The notes: a model not told the origin generated them from the letters alone. DNA of 64,000 nt from Paraburkholderia sp. IMGN_8 (GCF_038050405.1 NZ_CP150901.1:2232001-2296000), one strand, 5' to 3'. Positions 8,139-18,005 are shown, numbered from the stretch's first letter. Numbers and translations: made by a program.

Positions 8139-10703
8139 ATGGCAGAAGACACCCCCGAAACCCGCGTAGCAGAGGCAGCGGCGCCCGCTGCTCAACTAGT
8201 TGCGCCGCAACAATTCTCCCTCGACGTTCTGCTCGAAAAATACGCGAAAGGCGACGAGCAATCGGCCGACGACGTATTCAAACGCGTCGCCCACGGCGTC
8301 GCCCAAGCAGAACCGGAAGCGCTGCGCGAATCGGTGGAAGCAAGCTTCGTCGACAATCTGCGTCACGGCGCGCTCGGCGCCGGCCGCATTATGAGCGCGG
8401 CCGGAACAGGCATCGCTGCCACCCTCATCAATTGCTTCGTGCAACCGGTCGGCGATTCGATTCAGGGTGTCGACGAGCAAGGTCTGCCCGGCATCTACGT
8501 GGCGTTGTTGCAAGCCGCTGAGACAATGCGCCGCGGCGGCGGCGTCGGTTATAACTTCTCCGCTATCCGGCCCAAAGGCGCGCGCGTTCACACCACCAGT
8601 TCGTCGGCGTCAGGACCGTGCAGCTATATCGATGTGTTCGATGCGTCATGCCGCACCGTCGAAAGCGCCGGCTCACGGCGCGGCGCCCAAATGGCGGTGC
8701 TGGATTGCAATCATCCCGACCTGCTCGAGTTCATCGAGGCAAAACATTCGAAAGGCCGCTGGAACAATTTCAATGTGTCGGTCGCGGTCACCGACGAATT
8801 CATGCGCGCCGTCGAAGAAGATCAACCCTGGCAGCTCGTCCATCGCGCAGATCCGTCGCCCGCGCTGCGTGCCGCCGGCGATGTGCGGCAACGCGACGAC
8901 GGCTTGTGGGTCTACAGCGAGAAGCCTGCCCGCGAAATCTGGGATCGCATCATGCGCTCCACCTACGATGTCGCGGAGCCCGGCATCGTGTTCATGTCGC
9001 GCATGAACGAGGACAACAATCTGCGCGCGCTCGAAACCATCCGCGCCACCAATCCGTGCGGCGAACAGCCGCTTCCGGCGTACGGTTGCTGCAATCTCGG
9101 CCCGTTGAATCTCACGCGCTTTGTGATCGATCCGTTCACGCAAATGAAAGGCGGCAAGCCTTCCTTCGACTGGGACGGGCTCGCCCAACGCACGCGCACA
9201 CAAGTGCGCTTTCTCGACAACGTGCTCGACGTCACGCTGTGGCCGCTGCCGCAGCAATACGACGAATCGCGCGCCAAGCGGCGTATCGGCGTGGGCTTCA
9301 CCGGGCTCGGGGATACGCTGGTGATGCTCGGCCTGCGCTACAACTCGCAGGAAGGACGCGATTTCGCGGTGCGCATCGCGCGCCTGATGCGCGACGAGGC
9401 ATATCGAGCGTCGGTGGAACTGGCGCGCGAACGCGGCGCGTTTGCGCTGTTCGACGCCGAGCCCTATCTGGCGGCCGGCACATTCGCGTCGCGTCTGCCC
9501 GACGACATCAAGGACGCCATCCGCCGCGACGGCATTCGCAACAGCCATTTGCTGTCGATCGCGCCGACCGGCACCGTCAGTCTCGCATTCGCGGACAACG
9601 CGTCGAACGGCATCGAACCCGCCTTTTCGTGGACCTACACGCGCATGAAAGTGATGGCCGACGGCAGCCGCGAATCGTTCGACGTCGAAGACTATGCGTA
9701 TCGGCTCTATCGCGAACTCGGCGGCGATGTCAAAACGTTGCCGGACTATTTTGTCAGTGCGCTCGACATGTCGGCGCGCGACCATCTCGACATGATGGCC
9801 GCCGTGCAGCCTTACGTGGATACGTCGATCTCGAAGACGGTGAACGTGCCGGCGGACTATCCATTCGAAGCGTTCGAAAGCCTCTATTTCGACGCGTGGA
9901 AAGGCGGACTCAAGGGCCTCGCCACTTACCGGCCCAACGAAACACTCGGCGCGGTGCTCAGCGTGAGCCCGCAGCAAGCGGACGACACCCTGGCCGAAAC
10001 GGACCTCGATCCACTGCGCATCGCGATCGACCATCGGCCTAAAGGTGAATTGCCGGCGATCATCGAAAAAGTCGAGTATCTGACGCAAGCCGGCAAAAAA
10101 TCGCTGTACGTGGCGGTGTCGTTCATTGAAGTGACGGGGCGGCTCGGCGGCGAGGATGTCACGATCGAGCGCCCTATCGAGTTCTTCATTCCGACCGGTC
10201 AGCGCGACGAGTCGCAGCAATGGATCACCGCCACGATGCGCTCACTGTCGCTCGCCGCGCGCGGCGGCTTTGTCGCGCGTAATCTGCAGGATATGCGCAA
10301 GGTTTCGTGGGATCGCGGGCAGGTTCGGCTCGGTGAGGTGCAGCGGCTCGACGGTCATCGCACGCCGCGTTGGCACGATTCGGAAGTCGCGGCGCTCGCT
10401 TTTGCGATCCAGCAGATTCTGCATCGGCGTGGCTTTCTCGACGCCGAAGGCAATCAGGTGCCGTCGCGAATGCTCGCGCGCCTGCCGCGCGGGCAGATGA
10501 AGGCCGAAACCGCGCTGGCGGCGGATTTCGGCATACGCCCTCATCCGGGCGACGCTGAAGAGGCCTCCGCGCAACCCGGTGGCGGGCCTGGACTGCACAC
10601 CATGCTCGGACGCAAATGCGGCTCGTGCGGTGCGAATGCGGTGATCCGCAAGGACGGCTGCGATTTTTGCACCGCTTGCGGCGAAGTCGGCGCGTGCGGG
10701 TGA
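8139..10703 (+). CDS. nrdJ: Adenosylcobalamin-dependent (class II) ribonucleoside-diphosphate reductase
   Basis: This enzyme makes deoxyribonucleotides using an adenosylcobalamin radical, so it works with or without oxygen. The 854-residue protein carries the class II barrel. RGGGVGYNFSAIRPKGA and GPCSYIDVF hold the first redox cysteine. NPCGEQPLPAYGCCNLG is the N-x-C-x-E radical site. SIAPTGTVS is the loop near the active site. The C-terminus is a zinc-ribbon-like tail with CGSCGAN and CDFCTACGEVGACG, the redox shuttle cysteines. It stands alone without a small subunit, as expected of this class. A possible -10 (TATAGT, 8076-8081) lies upstream. I find no complete B12 riboswitch, although one might be expected. 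Confidence 0.93.
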   Translation: MAEDTPETRVAEAAAPAAQLVAPQQFSLDVLLEKYAKGDEQSADDVFKRVAHGVAQAEPEALRESVEASFVDNLRHGALGAGRIMSAAGTGIAATLINCFVQPVGDSIQGVDEQGLPGIYVALLQAAETMRRGGGVGYNFSAIRPKGARVHTTSSSASGPCSYIDVFDASCRTVESAGSRRGAQMAVLDCNHPDLLEFIEAKHSKGRWNNFNVSVAVTDEFMRAVEEDQPWQLVHRADPSPALRAAGDVRQRDDGLWVYSEKPAREIWDRIMRSTYDVAEPGIVFMSRMNEDNNLRALETIRATNPCGEQPLPAYGCCNLGPLNLTRFVIDPFTQMKGGKPSFDWDGLAQRTRTQVRFLDNVLDVTLWPLPQQYDESRAKRRIGVGFTGLGDTLVMLGLRYNSQEGRDFAVRIARLMRDEAYRASVELARERGAFALFDAEPYLAAGTFASRLPDDIKDAIRRDGIRNSHLLSIAPTGTVSLAFADNASNGIEPAFSWTYTRMKVMADGSRESFDVEDYAYRLYRELGGDVKTLPDYFVSALDMSARDHLDMMAAVQPYVDTSISKTVNVPADYPFEAFESLYFDAWKGGLKGLATYRPNETLGAVLSVSPQQADDTLAETDLDPLRIAIDHRPKGELPAIIEKVEYLTQAGKKSLYVAVSFIEVTGRLGGEDVTIERPIEFFIPTGQRDESQQWITATMRSLSLAARGGFVARNLQDMRKVSWDRGQVRLGEVQRLDGHRTPRWHDSEVAALAFAIQQILHRRGFLDAEGNQVPSRMLARLPRGQMKAETALAADFGIRPHPGDAEEASAQPGGGPGLHTMLGRKCGSCGANAVIRKDGCDFCTACGEVGACG

Positions 10704-10737
10704 GCGTGCAACGCGCGCCGGAGCACGGCGCGCGGCT

Positions 10738-11670
10738 TCAGATCGGCGTCAATACCGCATTGCCCGCAAAGTGCCGTGTCGCGTTAGCCAGAAAGTTGTC
10801 CACTGAGGCCGTGATCGCTTCCGGCGAGCGGCCGCCCACATGAGGCGTCAACACGACGTTGCGCAGCGCCAGCAGCGCCTCGGGCGGATGCGGCTCGCCC
10901 TCGTAGACATCGAGTCCCGCGCCGGCAATCGTCCTCGCGGTCAGCGCCTCTGCTAACGCAGCCGTATCCACCACGCTGCCGCGCGATACGTTGACCACGA
11001 AGCCGTTTTCCCCCAGCGCCTCCAGCACGGTCTTGCCGATCAGATGATGCGTGCCGGCGCCGCCGGGCGTCGCCACCACCAGAAAATCGCACCACTGCGC
11101 GAGGTCCACGACGCTGTCGAAATAGCGCAGCGACGAGCCTTCGCGCGGCTTGCGGTTGTGATACCCGATTTCCATGTCGAAACCGGCGCCGCGGCGCGCG
11201 ATCTTCTCGCCGATGTTGCCGAGCCCGACAATACCGAGCCGCTTGCAGGAGACGTTCGGCTGCATCGGCAGCACGTCGCGCCAGATGCCGTCGCGGGTGG
11301 CCCGATCGAGTTGCGGTACGTCCCGCACCACCGCCAGCAGCAATGCGAAAGCGTGGTCGGCCACGCAATGATCGTTGGTGCCGGCGCCATTGGCGAGCAC
11401 GATATCGCGCGAGCGGGCGTGGTCGATAGCCAGATTTTCGAAGCCGGCGCCGAGCGCGCTGACAAATTCGAGCTGCGGCATCCGATCGATTTCAGCCGCC
11501 GTCAGACCGGTCGTACCGTTGGTGAGTACGGCACGGATGGTGTCGCCGCACTGCGCGATCGCGGTGGCGCGCTGGGTGGAATCGGGAGCGTAGATGACGT
11601 CGAAGGCGGCCTCGACACTGGCGCGGCTTGCTTCGTTCAAGTGAATCAGAACCAGCAGGGATGGCTTCAT
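10738..11670 (-). CDS. D-2-hydroxyacid dehydrogenase (NAD(P)-dependent)
   Basis: This 310-residue oxidoreductase interconverts 2-keto acids and D-2-hydroxy acids. The Rossmann nucleotide-binding motif GLGNIG is at residues 149-154. The catalytic triad is present: Arg230 in NVSRGS, Glu259 in DVYEGEP and His277 in LTPHVGG. It resembles glyoxylate/hydroxypyruvate reductases of the GhrB/GyaR type, but the exact substrate cannot be read. It is convergent with the ribonucleotide reductase gene and divergent from the diguanylate cyclase gene, with no evident operon partner. Confidence 0.9.
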   Translation of the reverse strand: MKPSLLVLIHLNEASRASVEAAFDVIYAPDSTQRATAIAQCGDTIRAVLTNGTTGLTAAEIDRMPQLEFVSALGAGFENLAIDHARSRDIVLANGAGTNDHCVADHAFALLLAVVRDVPQLDRATRDGIWRDVLPMQPNVSCKRLGIVGLGNIGEKIARRGAGFDMEIGYHNRKPREGSSLRYFDSVVDLAQWCDFLVVATPGGAGTHHLIGKTVLEALGENGFVVNVSRGSVVDTAALAEALTARTIAGAGLDVYEGEPHPPEALLALRNVVLTPHVGGRSPEAITASVDNFLANATRHFAGNAVLTPI

Positions 11671-11943
11671 GACCTGGACGCGTTTTTTTGACGGGAGGTT
11701 TAGACAGCACGTGCAGCAGGCGTGAGTTTAACAAGGCATACGCCGGCGCGCTGACAAGCATCGCGAGCGAACATATCCCGCTTGGGGTCTCGCGCATCAA
11801 CCGTTTTCAGCCGTCTAAAGTCCGCCGCCATCGCGCCGTTATTCCCATAGGTAGAGCAACGCATATGCGCTTCGTGGCACGCCTTTCTGCAACCCGAGCC
11901 CGAGCCGTCCTAAAATAGCTCGAACTCCGACCACGGAACCCTC

Positions 11944-13449
11944 ATGCTTGATACCCTCCCGCGCGGCCCAGTGCCCGCCAACGACGCCCCGCAGGAAGTC
12001 CCCTTGCGGGACGACTCCGAGATGTTCGAACTCGCGCCCGTCTCGCTCTGGCTCGAAGACTTCAGCGGCGTACGCGCATTGTTCGACACGTGGCGGGCGC
12101 AAGGCGTCACGGATCTGCGCGCGCATTTCGCCGAAGACCCGAGCCGCGTCGCCGAATGCGCACATAGCATTCGCGTGATCAAGGTCAATCAGAAGACACT
12201 CACGCAATTCGAAGCCACCGACTTCGCCGCGCTCAACGGCAATCTTGCCGCGGTGTTTCGCGACGACATGCTGAAGACTCACCTCGAGGAACTGTGCCAG
12301 TTGTGGGCCGGGCAATCGCACTTCACGAGTCAGACGGTCAACTACACGCTCGGCGGACGACGGCTCGACGTGCTGCTCAAGGGCGCCGTGCTGCCCGGCC
12401 ACGAAGCACGTTGGGACCGCGTGCTCGTTTCGGTCGAAGACATCACCGAACTGGAAGGCGCGCGGCATCGCGTGACGCTTGCCGAACAGTATGTGCGCGG
12501 CCTGTTCGAACATTCGCCGGTATCGCTGTGGGTGGAGGATTTCAGCGCCGTCAAGCGCCTGCTCGACGAAGCACGCTCGGCCGGCATCAGCGATTTTCGC
12601 GTGTTCACCGACGTGCATCCCGAGTTTGTCGAACGCTGCATGCAGGAAATTCACGTGCTCGACGTGAACCAGCACACACTGGAGATGTTCGCGGCGAAAG
12701 ACAAAAAAACGCTGCTGGCGCGCCTGCCGGACGTATTCCGCGACGACATGCGCCCGCATTTCCGCGAACAATTGATCGACTTGTGGGACGGCAAGCTATT
12801 CCAGCAGCGCGAGGTACTCAACTATTCGCTCGACGGCAACGAGGTGCACGTGCACCTGCAATTTTCGGTGCTGCCCGGTCACGAACGCGCATGGGACCTG
12901 GTGCTGGTGGCCCTTACCGACATCACGGCGCGCAAAAAGGCCGAGGCCTATCTGGAATTTCTCGGCAAACACGACGTCCTGACCAAACTGCGCAACCGCT
13001 CCTTCTACGTGGACGAACTGAACCGGCTGGAGCGCAAGGGGCCGTGGCCGGTGACGATCGTCATGGCCGATCTGAACGGGCTCAAACGCGTGAACGATCA
13101 ACTCGGGCACGCCGCCGGCGATGCCCTGCTACGGCGCGCCGGCGAGGTGCTCGCCAAGGCGATGGATACACCGTTCCATGCAGCGCGCATCGGCGGCGAC
13201 GAGTTTGCGATCCTGATGCCGGATACCGACGAGCGCGGTGGCGCAGCGATGATCGACGCGATCCGCCAACTGGTCGATCTGAACAATCAGTTTTATCCGG
13301 GCTCGCTGCTGAGTTTTTCAATGGGCGCGGCGACCTGCCAGCGCGGCGATCGACTCGAAGCCGGCGTGCAGCGCGCCGATCTGCTGATGTATGAGGAAAA
13401 GCGCGCGCACTATACGAATCAACAGGGTTCGGCCGCACAGGGCGACTGA
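11944..13449 (+). CDS. Diguanylate cyclase with duplicated PAS-like sensor module
   Basis: This cytoplasmic 501-residue protein is predicted to make cyclic di-GMP from two GTP. The C-terminal GGDEF domain has the exact signature RIGGDEFAIL, with GGDEF at residues 417-421, and the upstream HDVLTKLRNRSFY block. No RxxD inhibitory site is seen five residues before GGDEF, so classical product feedback is not expected. The N-terminal half contains two copies of one module: APVSLWLEDFSGVRALFD (from about residue 30) and SPVSLWVEDFSAVKRLLD (from about 195). Each contains VFRDDM and LPGHE blocks and ends in a DIT motif (VEDIT, LTDIT) typical of PAS domains. There is no membrane segment, so it probably senses an internal signal. 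Confidence 0.9.
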   Translation: MLDTLPRGPVPANDAPQEVPLRDDSEMFELAPVSLWLEDFSGVRALFDTWRAQGVTDLRAHFAEDPSRVAECAHSIRVIKVNQKTLTQFEATDFAALNGNLAAVFRDDMLKTHLEELCQLWAGQSHFTSQTVNYTLGGRRLDVLLKGAVLPGHEARWDRVLVSVEDITELEGARHRVTLAEQYVRGLFEHSPVSLWVEDFSAVKRLLDEARSAGISDFRVFTDVHPEFVERCMQEIHVLDVNQHTLEMFAAKDKKTLLARLPDVFRDDMRPHFREQLIDLWDGKLFQQREVLNYSLDGNEVHVHLQFSVLPGHERAWDLVLVALTDITARKKAEAYLEFLGKHDVLTKLRNRSFYVDELNRLERKGPWPVTIVMADLNGLKRVNDQLGHAAGDALLRRAGEVLAKAMDTPFHAARIGGDEFAILMPDTDERGGAAMIDAIRQLVDLNNQFYPGSLLSFSMGAATCQRGDRLEAGVQRADLLMYEEKRAHYTNQQGSAAQGD

Positions 13450-13583
13450 GCGCTGGAACGTGGGTCGGCAGCGCGGCACGACGGCGGTCGGCAGCTGGCC
13501 GAACGGGTCCGGCCGGGAGCACATCCGCTATAATCGCCAGCCCTGAAGTTGTCCGCGGCAAGCCGCGGTTTGGAAAGAAAATC

Positions 13584-13925
13584 ATGTCGACGATTCCCGC
13601 CTGCCCCCAATGCGGCATGGAAAATACTTACCCGGACGGCGACAACTACGTCTGCCCGGATTGCGCTCACGAATGGCCGATGACGAACGCCGCCGTCGCT
13701 GACGACGCCGACGACCGCGTCGTCAAGGACGCCAACGGCAACACGCTCGCCGACGGCGACGCCGTGGTGCTGATCAAGGACCTGAAAGTGAAAGGCTCGT
13801 CGATCACCCTGAAAATGGGCACCAAGGTGAAGAGCATCCGCCTTGTCGGCGGCGATCATGAAGTCGACTGCAAGATGGACGCTGGCAATTTCATGCTGAA
13901 GGCGGCCTATCTGAAGAAGGTCTGA
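13584..13925 (+). CDS. yjdM: PhnA/YjdM-family zinc-ribbon protein
   Basis: This 113-residue protein has an N-terminal zinc ribbon made by CPQC (residues 8-11) and CPDC. The C-terminal PhnA domain (about residues 45-113) contains KDANGNTLADGDAVVLIKDL and the VKGSS..KMGTKVKSIRLV block. It matches E. coli YjdM (formerly PhnA), which was named for its position near phosphonate genes but is not a phosphonate enzyme. The cellular role is not settled. It has its own short upstream region after the cyclase gene and is followed closely by a VOC gene. Confidence 0.93.
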   Translation: MSTIPACPQCGMENTYPDGDNYVCPDCAHEWPMTNAAVADDADDRVVKDANGNTLADGDAVVLIKDLKVKGSSITLKMGTKVKSIRLVGGDHEVDCKMDAGNFMLKAAYLKKV

Positions 13926-13957
13926 CGCACACCTAACGCAACCGAGGAACGGCACCG

Positions 13958-14377
13958 ATGCTTTCCCACGTATTCGTCGGCATTGCCGATTTCGAGCGCG
14001 CTTTCGGCTTTTATAGCGTGCTGATGGACACGCTGAATCTGAAGCTGAAGTTCCGCGACGACGACGCGTGCTGGGCCGGCTGGATGGCCGCGGATCAGCC
14101 ACGGCCGCTGTTTCTGATCGGCAAGCCCTACGACGGCCGACCGGCCGCGGTCGGCAACGGTCACATGCTGGCGCTGCTGGCCACGGACCGCGCGACAGTC
14201 GATCGCGCGTATGCCGCGGCACTCGCTCACGGCGGTGCCTGCGAAGGACCGCCGGGATTGCGTCCGCAGTATCACGCGCACTATTATGGCGCGTACTTTC
14301 GCGATCCAGATGGCAACAAGCTTTGCGTGTGTTGCCACGAACCGGAAGCACCGGCAGCAAATCCGGCGTCAAACTAA
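13958..14377 (+). CDS. VOC-family (glyoxalase/bleomycin-resistance fold) protein
   Basis: This 139-residue protein has a single vicinal-oxygen-chelate domain pair. SHVFVGIADFERAFGFYSVLM opens the fold, and YYGAYFRDPDGNKLCVCCHE closes it with the conserved DPDGN turn and terminal metal-ligand-type Glu. His3 and the late Glu are plausible metal ligands. The substrate cannot be predicted; relatives include glyoxalase I-like and resistance proteins. It starts 32 bases after the yjdM-like gene on the same strand and may be cotranscribed. The next gene is convergent. Confidence 0.85.
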   Translation: MLSHVFVGIADFERAFGFYSVLMDTLNLKLKFRDDDACWAGWMAADQPRPLFLIGKPYDGRPAAVGNGHMLALLATDRATVDRAYAAALAHGGACEGPPGLRPQYHAHYYGAYFRDPDGNKLCVCCHEPEAPAANPASN

Positions 14378-14395
14378 GCGCCAACCAAACGCCAA

Positions 14396-15796
14396 CTAAG
14401 CGCGCGGAAAGCGCAATTCGAAGCGCACGACGCCCGGCACCGGGCACACCACGCGTGCGCTGCCGCCATGCAGATGCATGATCGCCTTGACGATCGCGAG
14501 CCCCAACCCGTTCGATTCGGTGAACTCACTGCGCGCCGCATCGGCGCGATAGAAGCGATCGAACAGACGGTCCAACTGCTCGCGGGGAATCGGCTCACCG
14601 TCGTTTTCGACCGTCACGGTCGCGCCCTGTTCGTCCTGCACGCCGCTCAAACGCACGACCGTATCGCACGCGCCATATCGCACCGCATTGACGACGAGAT
14701 TGTTGATCGCCCGCCGGCATAGCATAGGATTGACCGACGCCACGCCCTCGGCGTCGACGGTAAAGCGCATGCCGCGCTCGTCGGCGGGACCTTCAAAATA
14801 ATCTGCGATCCTTACTAGTTCACCGCGCAGATCGACCGCCTCGCGCTCGATCGACAACGTCGCATGATCCGCATGCGCAAGAAACAGAATGTTCTCCGCG
14901 ATGTGGCTCAAACGGTTCAGTTCCTCGAGATTCGATTCGAGCAATTGCTGGTACTCGTCGGGCTCGCGCGGTTTTGCGAGCGTGACCTGGGTCTGGCCGA
15001 TCAACGCGCCGACCGGCGTACGGATTTCATGCGCGAGATCGGCCGAAAACTGCGACAGGCGCTGATAGCCATCGGCGAGACGGTCGAGCATGGCGTTGAA
15101 GGCGTGCGTGAGCTGGCGCAATTCGACCGGCGCGGCCTCGCTGTCGAGCCGCACCGACAGGCTCGTCGGACTGATCTGCGCCGCACGTGTGGCGATCTCG
15201 CGCACCGGCCGCAAGGCGCGGCGCAGCACATAGTAGGCAAGCAGCGTCGCGGCCAGCATGCCGGTCAGGGTCGCGAGCACGATGCGATTGCGGTATGCAG
15301 CGAGCATCTGCACTTCATGTGTCATTGGATGTGCGGCGATGACTTCGACTTCGGTGCCGTCCTCGCGCGCCTGGGTCGTGGCGATCGCCCAGTGAACCGG
15401 CACGCCGTCCGGTAGCACGGTCTGACGGATGTCGGCGGGGGTCGGCAAGTGCCCCGCCGCGCCGGCCTGCAAAGGCGGCACCGCGACGTTGCCCGGGTTG
15501 ACGTCGATGAACGGCGCTTCGCCCGGCCTGCGAAACAGCAGCACGTCCTCTTCGGCGCCGAGCATGGTTTCGAACAGCAAGGGCCGATTCTTCAATTCGC
15601 TGACCGAGTACAGGTCGCGCACGATCCGGCTGAAATGCTCGACGCGCCCGGTGAGCACCACGTCGGCGCGCTGCCGCAACGACACTTCGGCGGAGTGATA
15701 GAAATAAACGCCGAGTGTGCCGATCACCACGCACGCGATCGATGCGAACAGCACCGTGGTGCGGGCCGTCAGCGAACGCCCCGTCCACAGTTTCAT
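14396..15796 (-). CDS. Heavy-metal-type sensor histidine kinase (CusS/IrlS family)
   Basis: This inner-membrane sensor kinase has 466 residues. TM1 is at about residues 12-33, a periplasmic sensor region at 34-170, TM2 at about 171-191 and a HAMP segment at about 192-245. The phosphoacceptor is His256 in [11 protein letters not shown], followed by an ATPase domain with N box [15 protein letters not shown] and a G-rich [12 protein letters not shown] box. The layout is that of CusS/CopS/IrlS kinases. The ATG overlaps the regulator's stop codon (ATGA), so the two are translationally coupled. The open frame continues far upstream inside the regulator gene and should not be used as the start. The stimulus is unknown; metal or redox stress is typical. 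Confidence 0.92.
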   Translation of the reverse strand: MKLWTGRSLTARTTVLFASIACVVIGTLGVYFYHSAEVSLRQRADVVLTGRVEHFSRIVRDLYSVSELKNRPLLFETMLGAEEDVLLFRRPGEAPFIDVNPGNVAVPPLQAGAAGHLPTPADIRQTVLPDGVPVHWAIATTQAREDGTEVEVIAAHPMTHEVQMLAAYRNRIVLATLTGMLAATLLAYYVLRRALRPVREIATRAAQISPTSLSVRLDSEAAPVELRQLTHAFNAMLDRLADGYQRLSQFSADLAHEIRTPVGALIGQTQVTLAKPREPDEYQQLLESNLEELNRLSHIAENILFLAHADHATLSIEREAVDLRGELVRIADYFEGPADERGMRFTVDAEGVASVNPMLCRRAINNLVVNAVRYGACDTVVRLSGVQDEQGATVTVENDGEPIPREQLDRLFDRFYRADAARSEFTESNGLGLAIVKAIMHLHGGSARVVCPVPGVVRFELRFPRA

Positions 15797-16464
15797 GAGC
15801 CGTCGCCGAAGGTGTAGCCGATGCTGCGCACCGTATGGATCAGCTTCTTTTCGAACGGATGATCGATCTTGGCGCGCAGCCGCTTGACCGCTACGTCGAC
15901 CACGTTGGTGTCGCTGTCGAAGTTCATGTCCCACACTTCGGACGCGATCTGGGTTCGCGACAGCGCTTCGCCCTGCCGTCGCACCAGCAGATGCAGCAGC
16001 ATGAATTCCTTGTTGGTGAGCGGAATCTCCACGCCTTCGCGCGTCACCTTGCGGCGCAATACGTCGAGCTTGAGGTCGGCAATCTCGAACACATCGCTCT
16101 CGCGGATCACGCCGCGGCGCAGCAGCGTGCGGATGCGCAACACCAGTTCGGTGAACGAGAACGGCTTGACGAGGTAATCGTCGGCGCCGAGCTCGAGGCC
16201 GCGGATGCGGTCGCTGACGTGATCGCGCGCGGTCAGGAAAATCACCGGCAAATCGCGCCGCGCCCGCAAGGTGCGCATGATTTCCCAACCGTCGATGCCC
16301 GGCAGCATCACGTCCAGCACCACGAGGTCATAAGGGTGTTCGAGTGCCATATGCAGGCCATCCGTGCCGGTGCGCGCGAGATCGACCGCGTAGCCGCTTT
16401 CGCGCAAACCCTTCTTCAGGTAGTCGCCGGTTTTCGGATCGTCTTCGATGACGAGGATGCTCAT
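15793..16464 (-). CDS. OmpR-family response regulator (CusR/IrlR type)
   Basis: This 223-residue transcription factor has a receiver domain with the phosphoacceptor Asp51 in [10 protein letters not shown], acidic residues EDD at 7-9, a conserved Thr in FLTAR and Lys in VKPFSF. The winged-helix domain (about residues 125-221) includes [15 protein letters not shown] and [13 protein letters not shown]. It heads the operon with the sensor kinase downstream. It is divergent from the DUF5666-like, cytochrome b and molybdoenzyme operon, and a CusR-like dyad lies between them. It therefore probably controls that operon and its own gene. Confidence 0.93.
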   Translation of the reverse strand: MSILVIEDDPKTGDYLKKGLRESGYAVDLARTGTDGLHMALEHPYDLVVLDVMLPGIDGWEIMRTLRARRDLPVIFLTARDHVSDRIRGLELGADDYLVKPFSFTELVLRIRTLLRRGVIRESDVFEIADLKLDVLRRKVTREGVEIPLTNKEFMLLHLLVRRQGEALSRTQIASEVWDMNFDSDTNVVDVAVKRLRAKIDHPFEKKLIHTVRSIGYTFGDGS

Positions 16465-16551
16465 GATGCTGAATGCTCCAGCCCAGGCGCTGGTCCCCGG
16501 GCGTTGGACGTAGATATGGCGGTCATTCTACGTGTTAGCCGCGCGCCGTTC

Positions 16552-16577
16552 ATGACGTTTTTGTCATCCGTCTGTCA
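16552..16577. promoter_or_regulatory. CusR-type response regulator box
   Basis: ATGAC at 16552-16556 and GTCAT at 16563-16567 form a dyad with a 6-base spacer. This is the same geometry as the CusR box ATGACAANNTTGTCAT. A further TGTCA at 16573 repeats the right half 11 bases on, about one helical turn. The site lies in the 174-base region between the divergent regulator gene and the DUF5666-like gene. The dyad is seen; binding by the adjacent regulator is inferred. Confidence 0.6.
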
Positions 16578-16638
16578 CCCGCCGGAGCCAACCGCTCGCC
16601 TAACCTGCCCCTATCCCTCACCACCCAGGAGCAGATTC

Positions 16639-17271
16639 ATGAAGATCGTTTCCGCGAATGCACTGCGCGCCATCGTCGCCCCTGCACTCGTTGCCGGCAC
16701 CTTGCTTGCGGCAGGACCGGCTGCGCAAGCCCAGAACACCGCGCCCACCGGCGTGCGCGGCACGGTCACGTCGCTTTCGGGCGATCTGCTCAAGGTTCAC
16801 ACGCGCGACGGCAACGACGTCGACGTGAAACTCGCCAAAGACACGCCGATTCGCGGCGTCGCGATCGCCAACGTGAACGATATCAAGCCGGACAGCTATG
16901 TCGGCACGGCCGCCATCCCGCAAGCCGACGGCACGCTGAAGGCGCTCGAAGTGCACGTGTTCCCGGCCAGCATGCGCGGTGCCGGCGAGGGTCACCGCCC
17001 CTGGGATCTCGGCTCGAACAGCACGATGACCAACGGCACTGTCGGCTCGCTGGTGGTCAGCAATGGCCGCACGATCACCGTCAAATACAAGGATGGCGAG
17101 AAGAAGATCGTGATTCCGCAAGACGTGCCGATCGTCAGCCTCGAATCGGGCGACCGTTCATTGCTGGTGCCGGGCGCGAAAGTCGTGCTGTTCGCGCACA
17201 AGGAAGCCGACGGTTCGATGGCGGCGAACTTCATCTCCGCGGGTGAGCACGGTCTGACGCCGCCGATGTAA
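16639..17271 (+). CDS. Exported DUF5666-like beta-rich protein
   Basis: This predicted periplasmic protein has 210 residues. A signal peptide covers about residues 1-31, ending AAQAQ. Two repeats of a small beta domain follow: GVRGTVTSLSGDLLKVHTRD and GTVGSLVVSNGRTITVKYKD. Each has the form seen in DUF5666, a family of small OB-like repeats. It has no cysteines and no clear metal motif. It is the first gene downstream of the CusR-type box and the likely first product of the operon with a cytochrome b and a molybdoenzyme. The function is unknown; a binding or chaperone role in that pathway is a guess. Confidence 0.75.
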   Translation: MKIVSANALRAIVAPALVAGTLLAAGPAAQAQNTAPTGVRGTVTSLSGDLLKVHTRDGNDVDVKLAKDTPIRGVAIANVNDIKPDSYVGTAAIPQADGTLKALEVHVFPASMRGAGEGHRPWDLGSNSTMTNGTVGSLVVSNGRTITVKYKDGEKKIVIPQDVPIVSLESGDRSLLVPGAKVVLFAHKEADGSMAANFISAGEHGLTPPM

Positions 17272-17372
17272 TACGGCTTGACCGGTTATGCAAAAAGGGC
17301 CGCGTCCTCCGTTGCTCACGACGCGGTTTCCGATTTCTCCGACTTCATCGGCTTCGTTTAGCACCGTCCACC

Positions 17373-18005
17373 ATGTCTGAACCGCAAAAGCGCCTTGTCG
17401 TCCATCCGCTCGTCGTACGAATCACGCATTGGATCAACGCGTTTGCGATGGTCTGCATGGTGATGAGCGGCTGGGCGATCTACAACGCGTCGCCGTTCTT
17501 TCCGTTCAGATTCCCGCCGTGGGCGACCGTCGGCGGCTGGCTGGGCGGCTCGATTGCATGGCATTTCGCGGCGATGTGGCTGCTGTGCGCGAACGGCCTG
17601 CTCTATCTGGCGTATGGCATCGGCCGTGGGCATTTCCGCCGCAAGCTCTTGCCGGTTCGTCCACGCGATGTGGTGCGCGACGCGGCGCTGGCGATGCAAT
17701 TCAAGCTGTCGCACGATACCGGCAAATATAACGCGGTGCAGCGCACGCTATATCTGTTCGTGTTGCTGCTCGGCGTGCTGCTGGTCGCATCGGGACTGTC
17801 GATCTGGAAACCGGTGCAGTTTTCGTGGCTCACCGCGCTATTCGGCGGTTTCGATTTCGCGCGGCGCGTGCATTTTGTCGCGATGGCGGGCGTGGTCGGG
17901 TTTGTCGTCGTGCATCTGGCACTGGTGCTGCTGGTGCCGCGCACGCTGCTGCCGATGTTGACCGGCCGCGCCAAACACGCCGCGCAGGAAGGGACCCGAG
18001 CATGA
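17373..18005 (+). CDS. Membrane cytochrome b (cytochrome b561/b6-like domain)
   Basis: This 210-residue integral membrane protein has about four to five hydrophobic segments. Candidate haem ligands are histidines in the first helix (RITHWINA), the second (IAWHFAAMW) and the later ones (RRVHFVAMAG, VVVHLAL), the arrangement of di-haem b-type cytochromes. It should carry electrons between the quinone pool and a periplasmic partner. Its stop codon overlaps the start of the molybdopterin protein (ATGA), so the two are translationally coupled. This supports a two-subunit oxidoreductase like, but not identical to, MsrPQ. Confidence 0.88.
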   Translation: MSEPQKRLVVHPLVVRITHWINAFAMVCMVMSGWAIYNASPFFPFRFPPWATVGGWLGGSIAWHFAAMWLLCANGLLYLAYGIGRGHFRRKLLPVRPRDVVRDAALAMQFKLSHDTGKYNAVQRTLYLFVLLLGVLLVASGLSIWKPVQFSWLTALFGGFDFARRVHFVAMAGVVGFVVVHLALVLLVPRTLLPMLTGRAKHAAQEGTRA

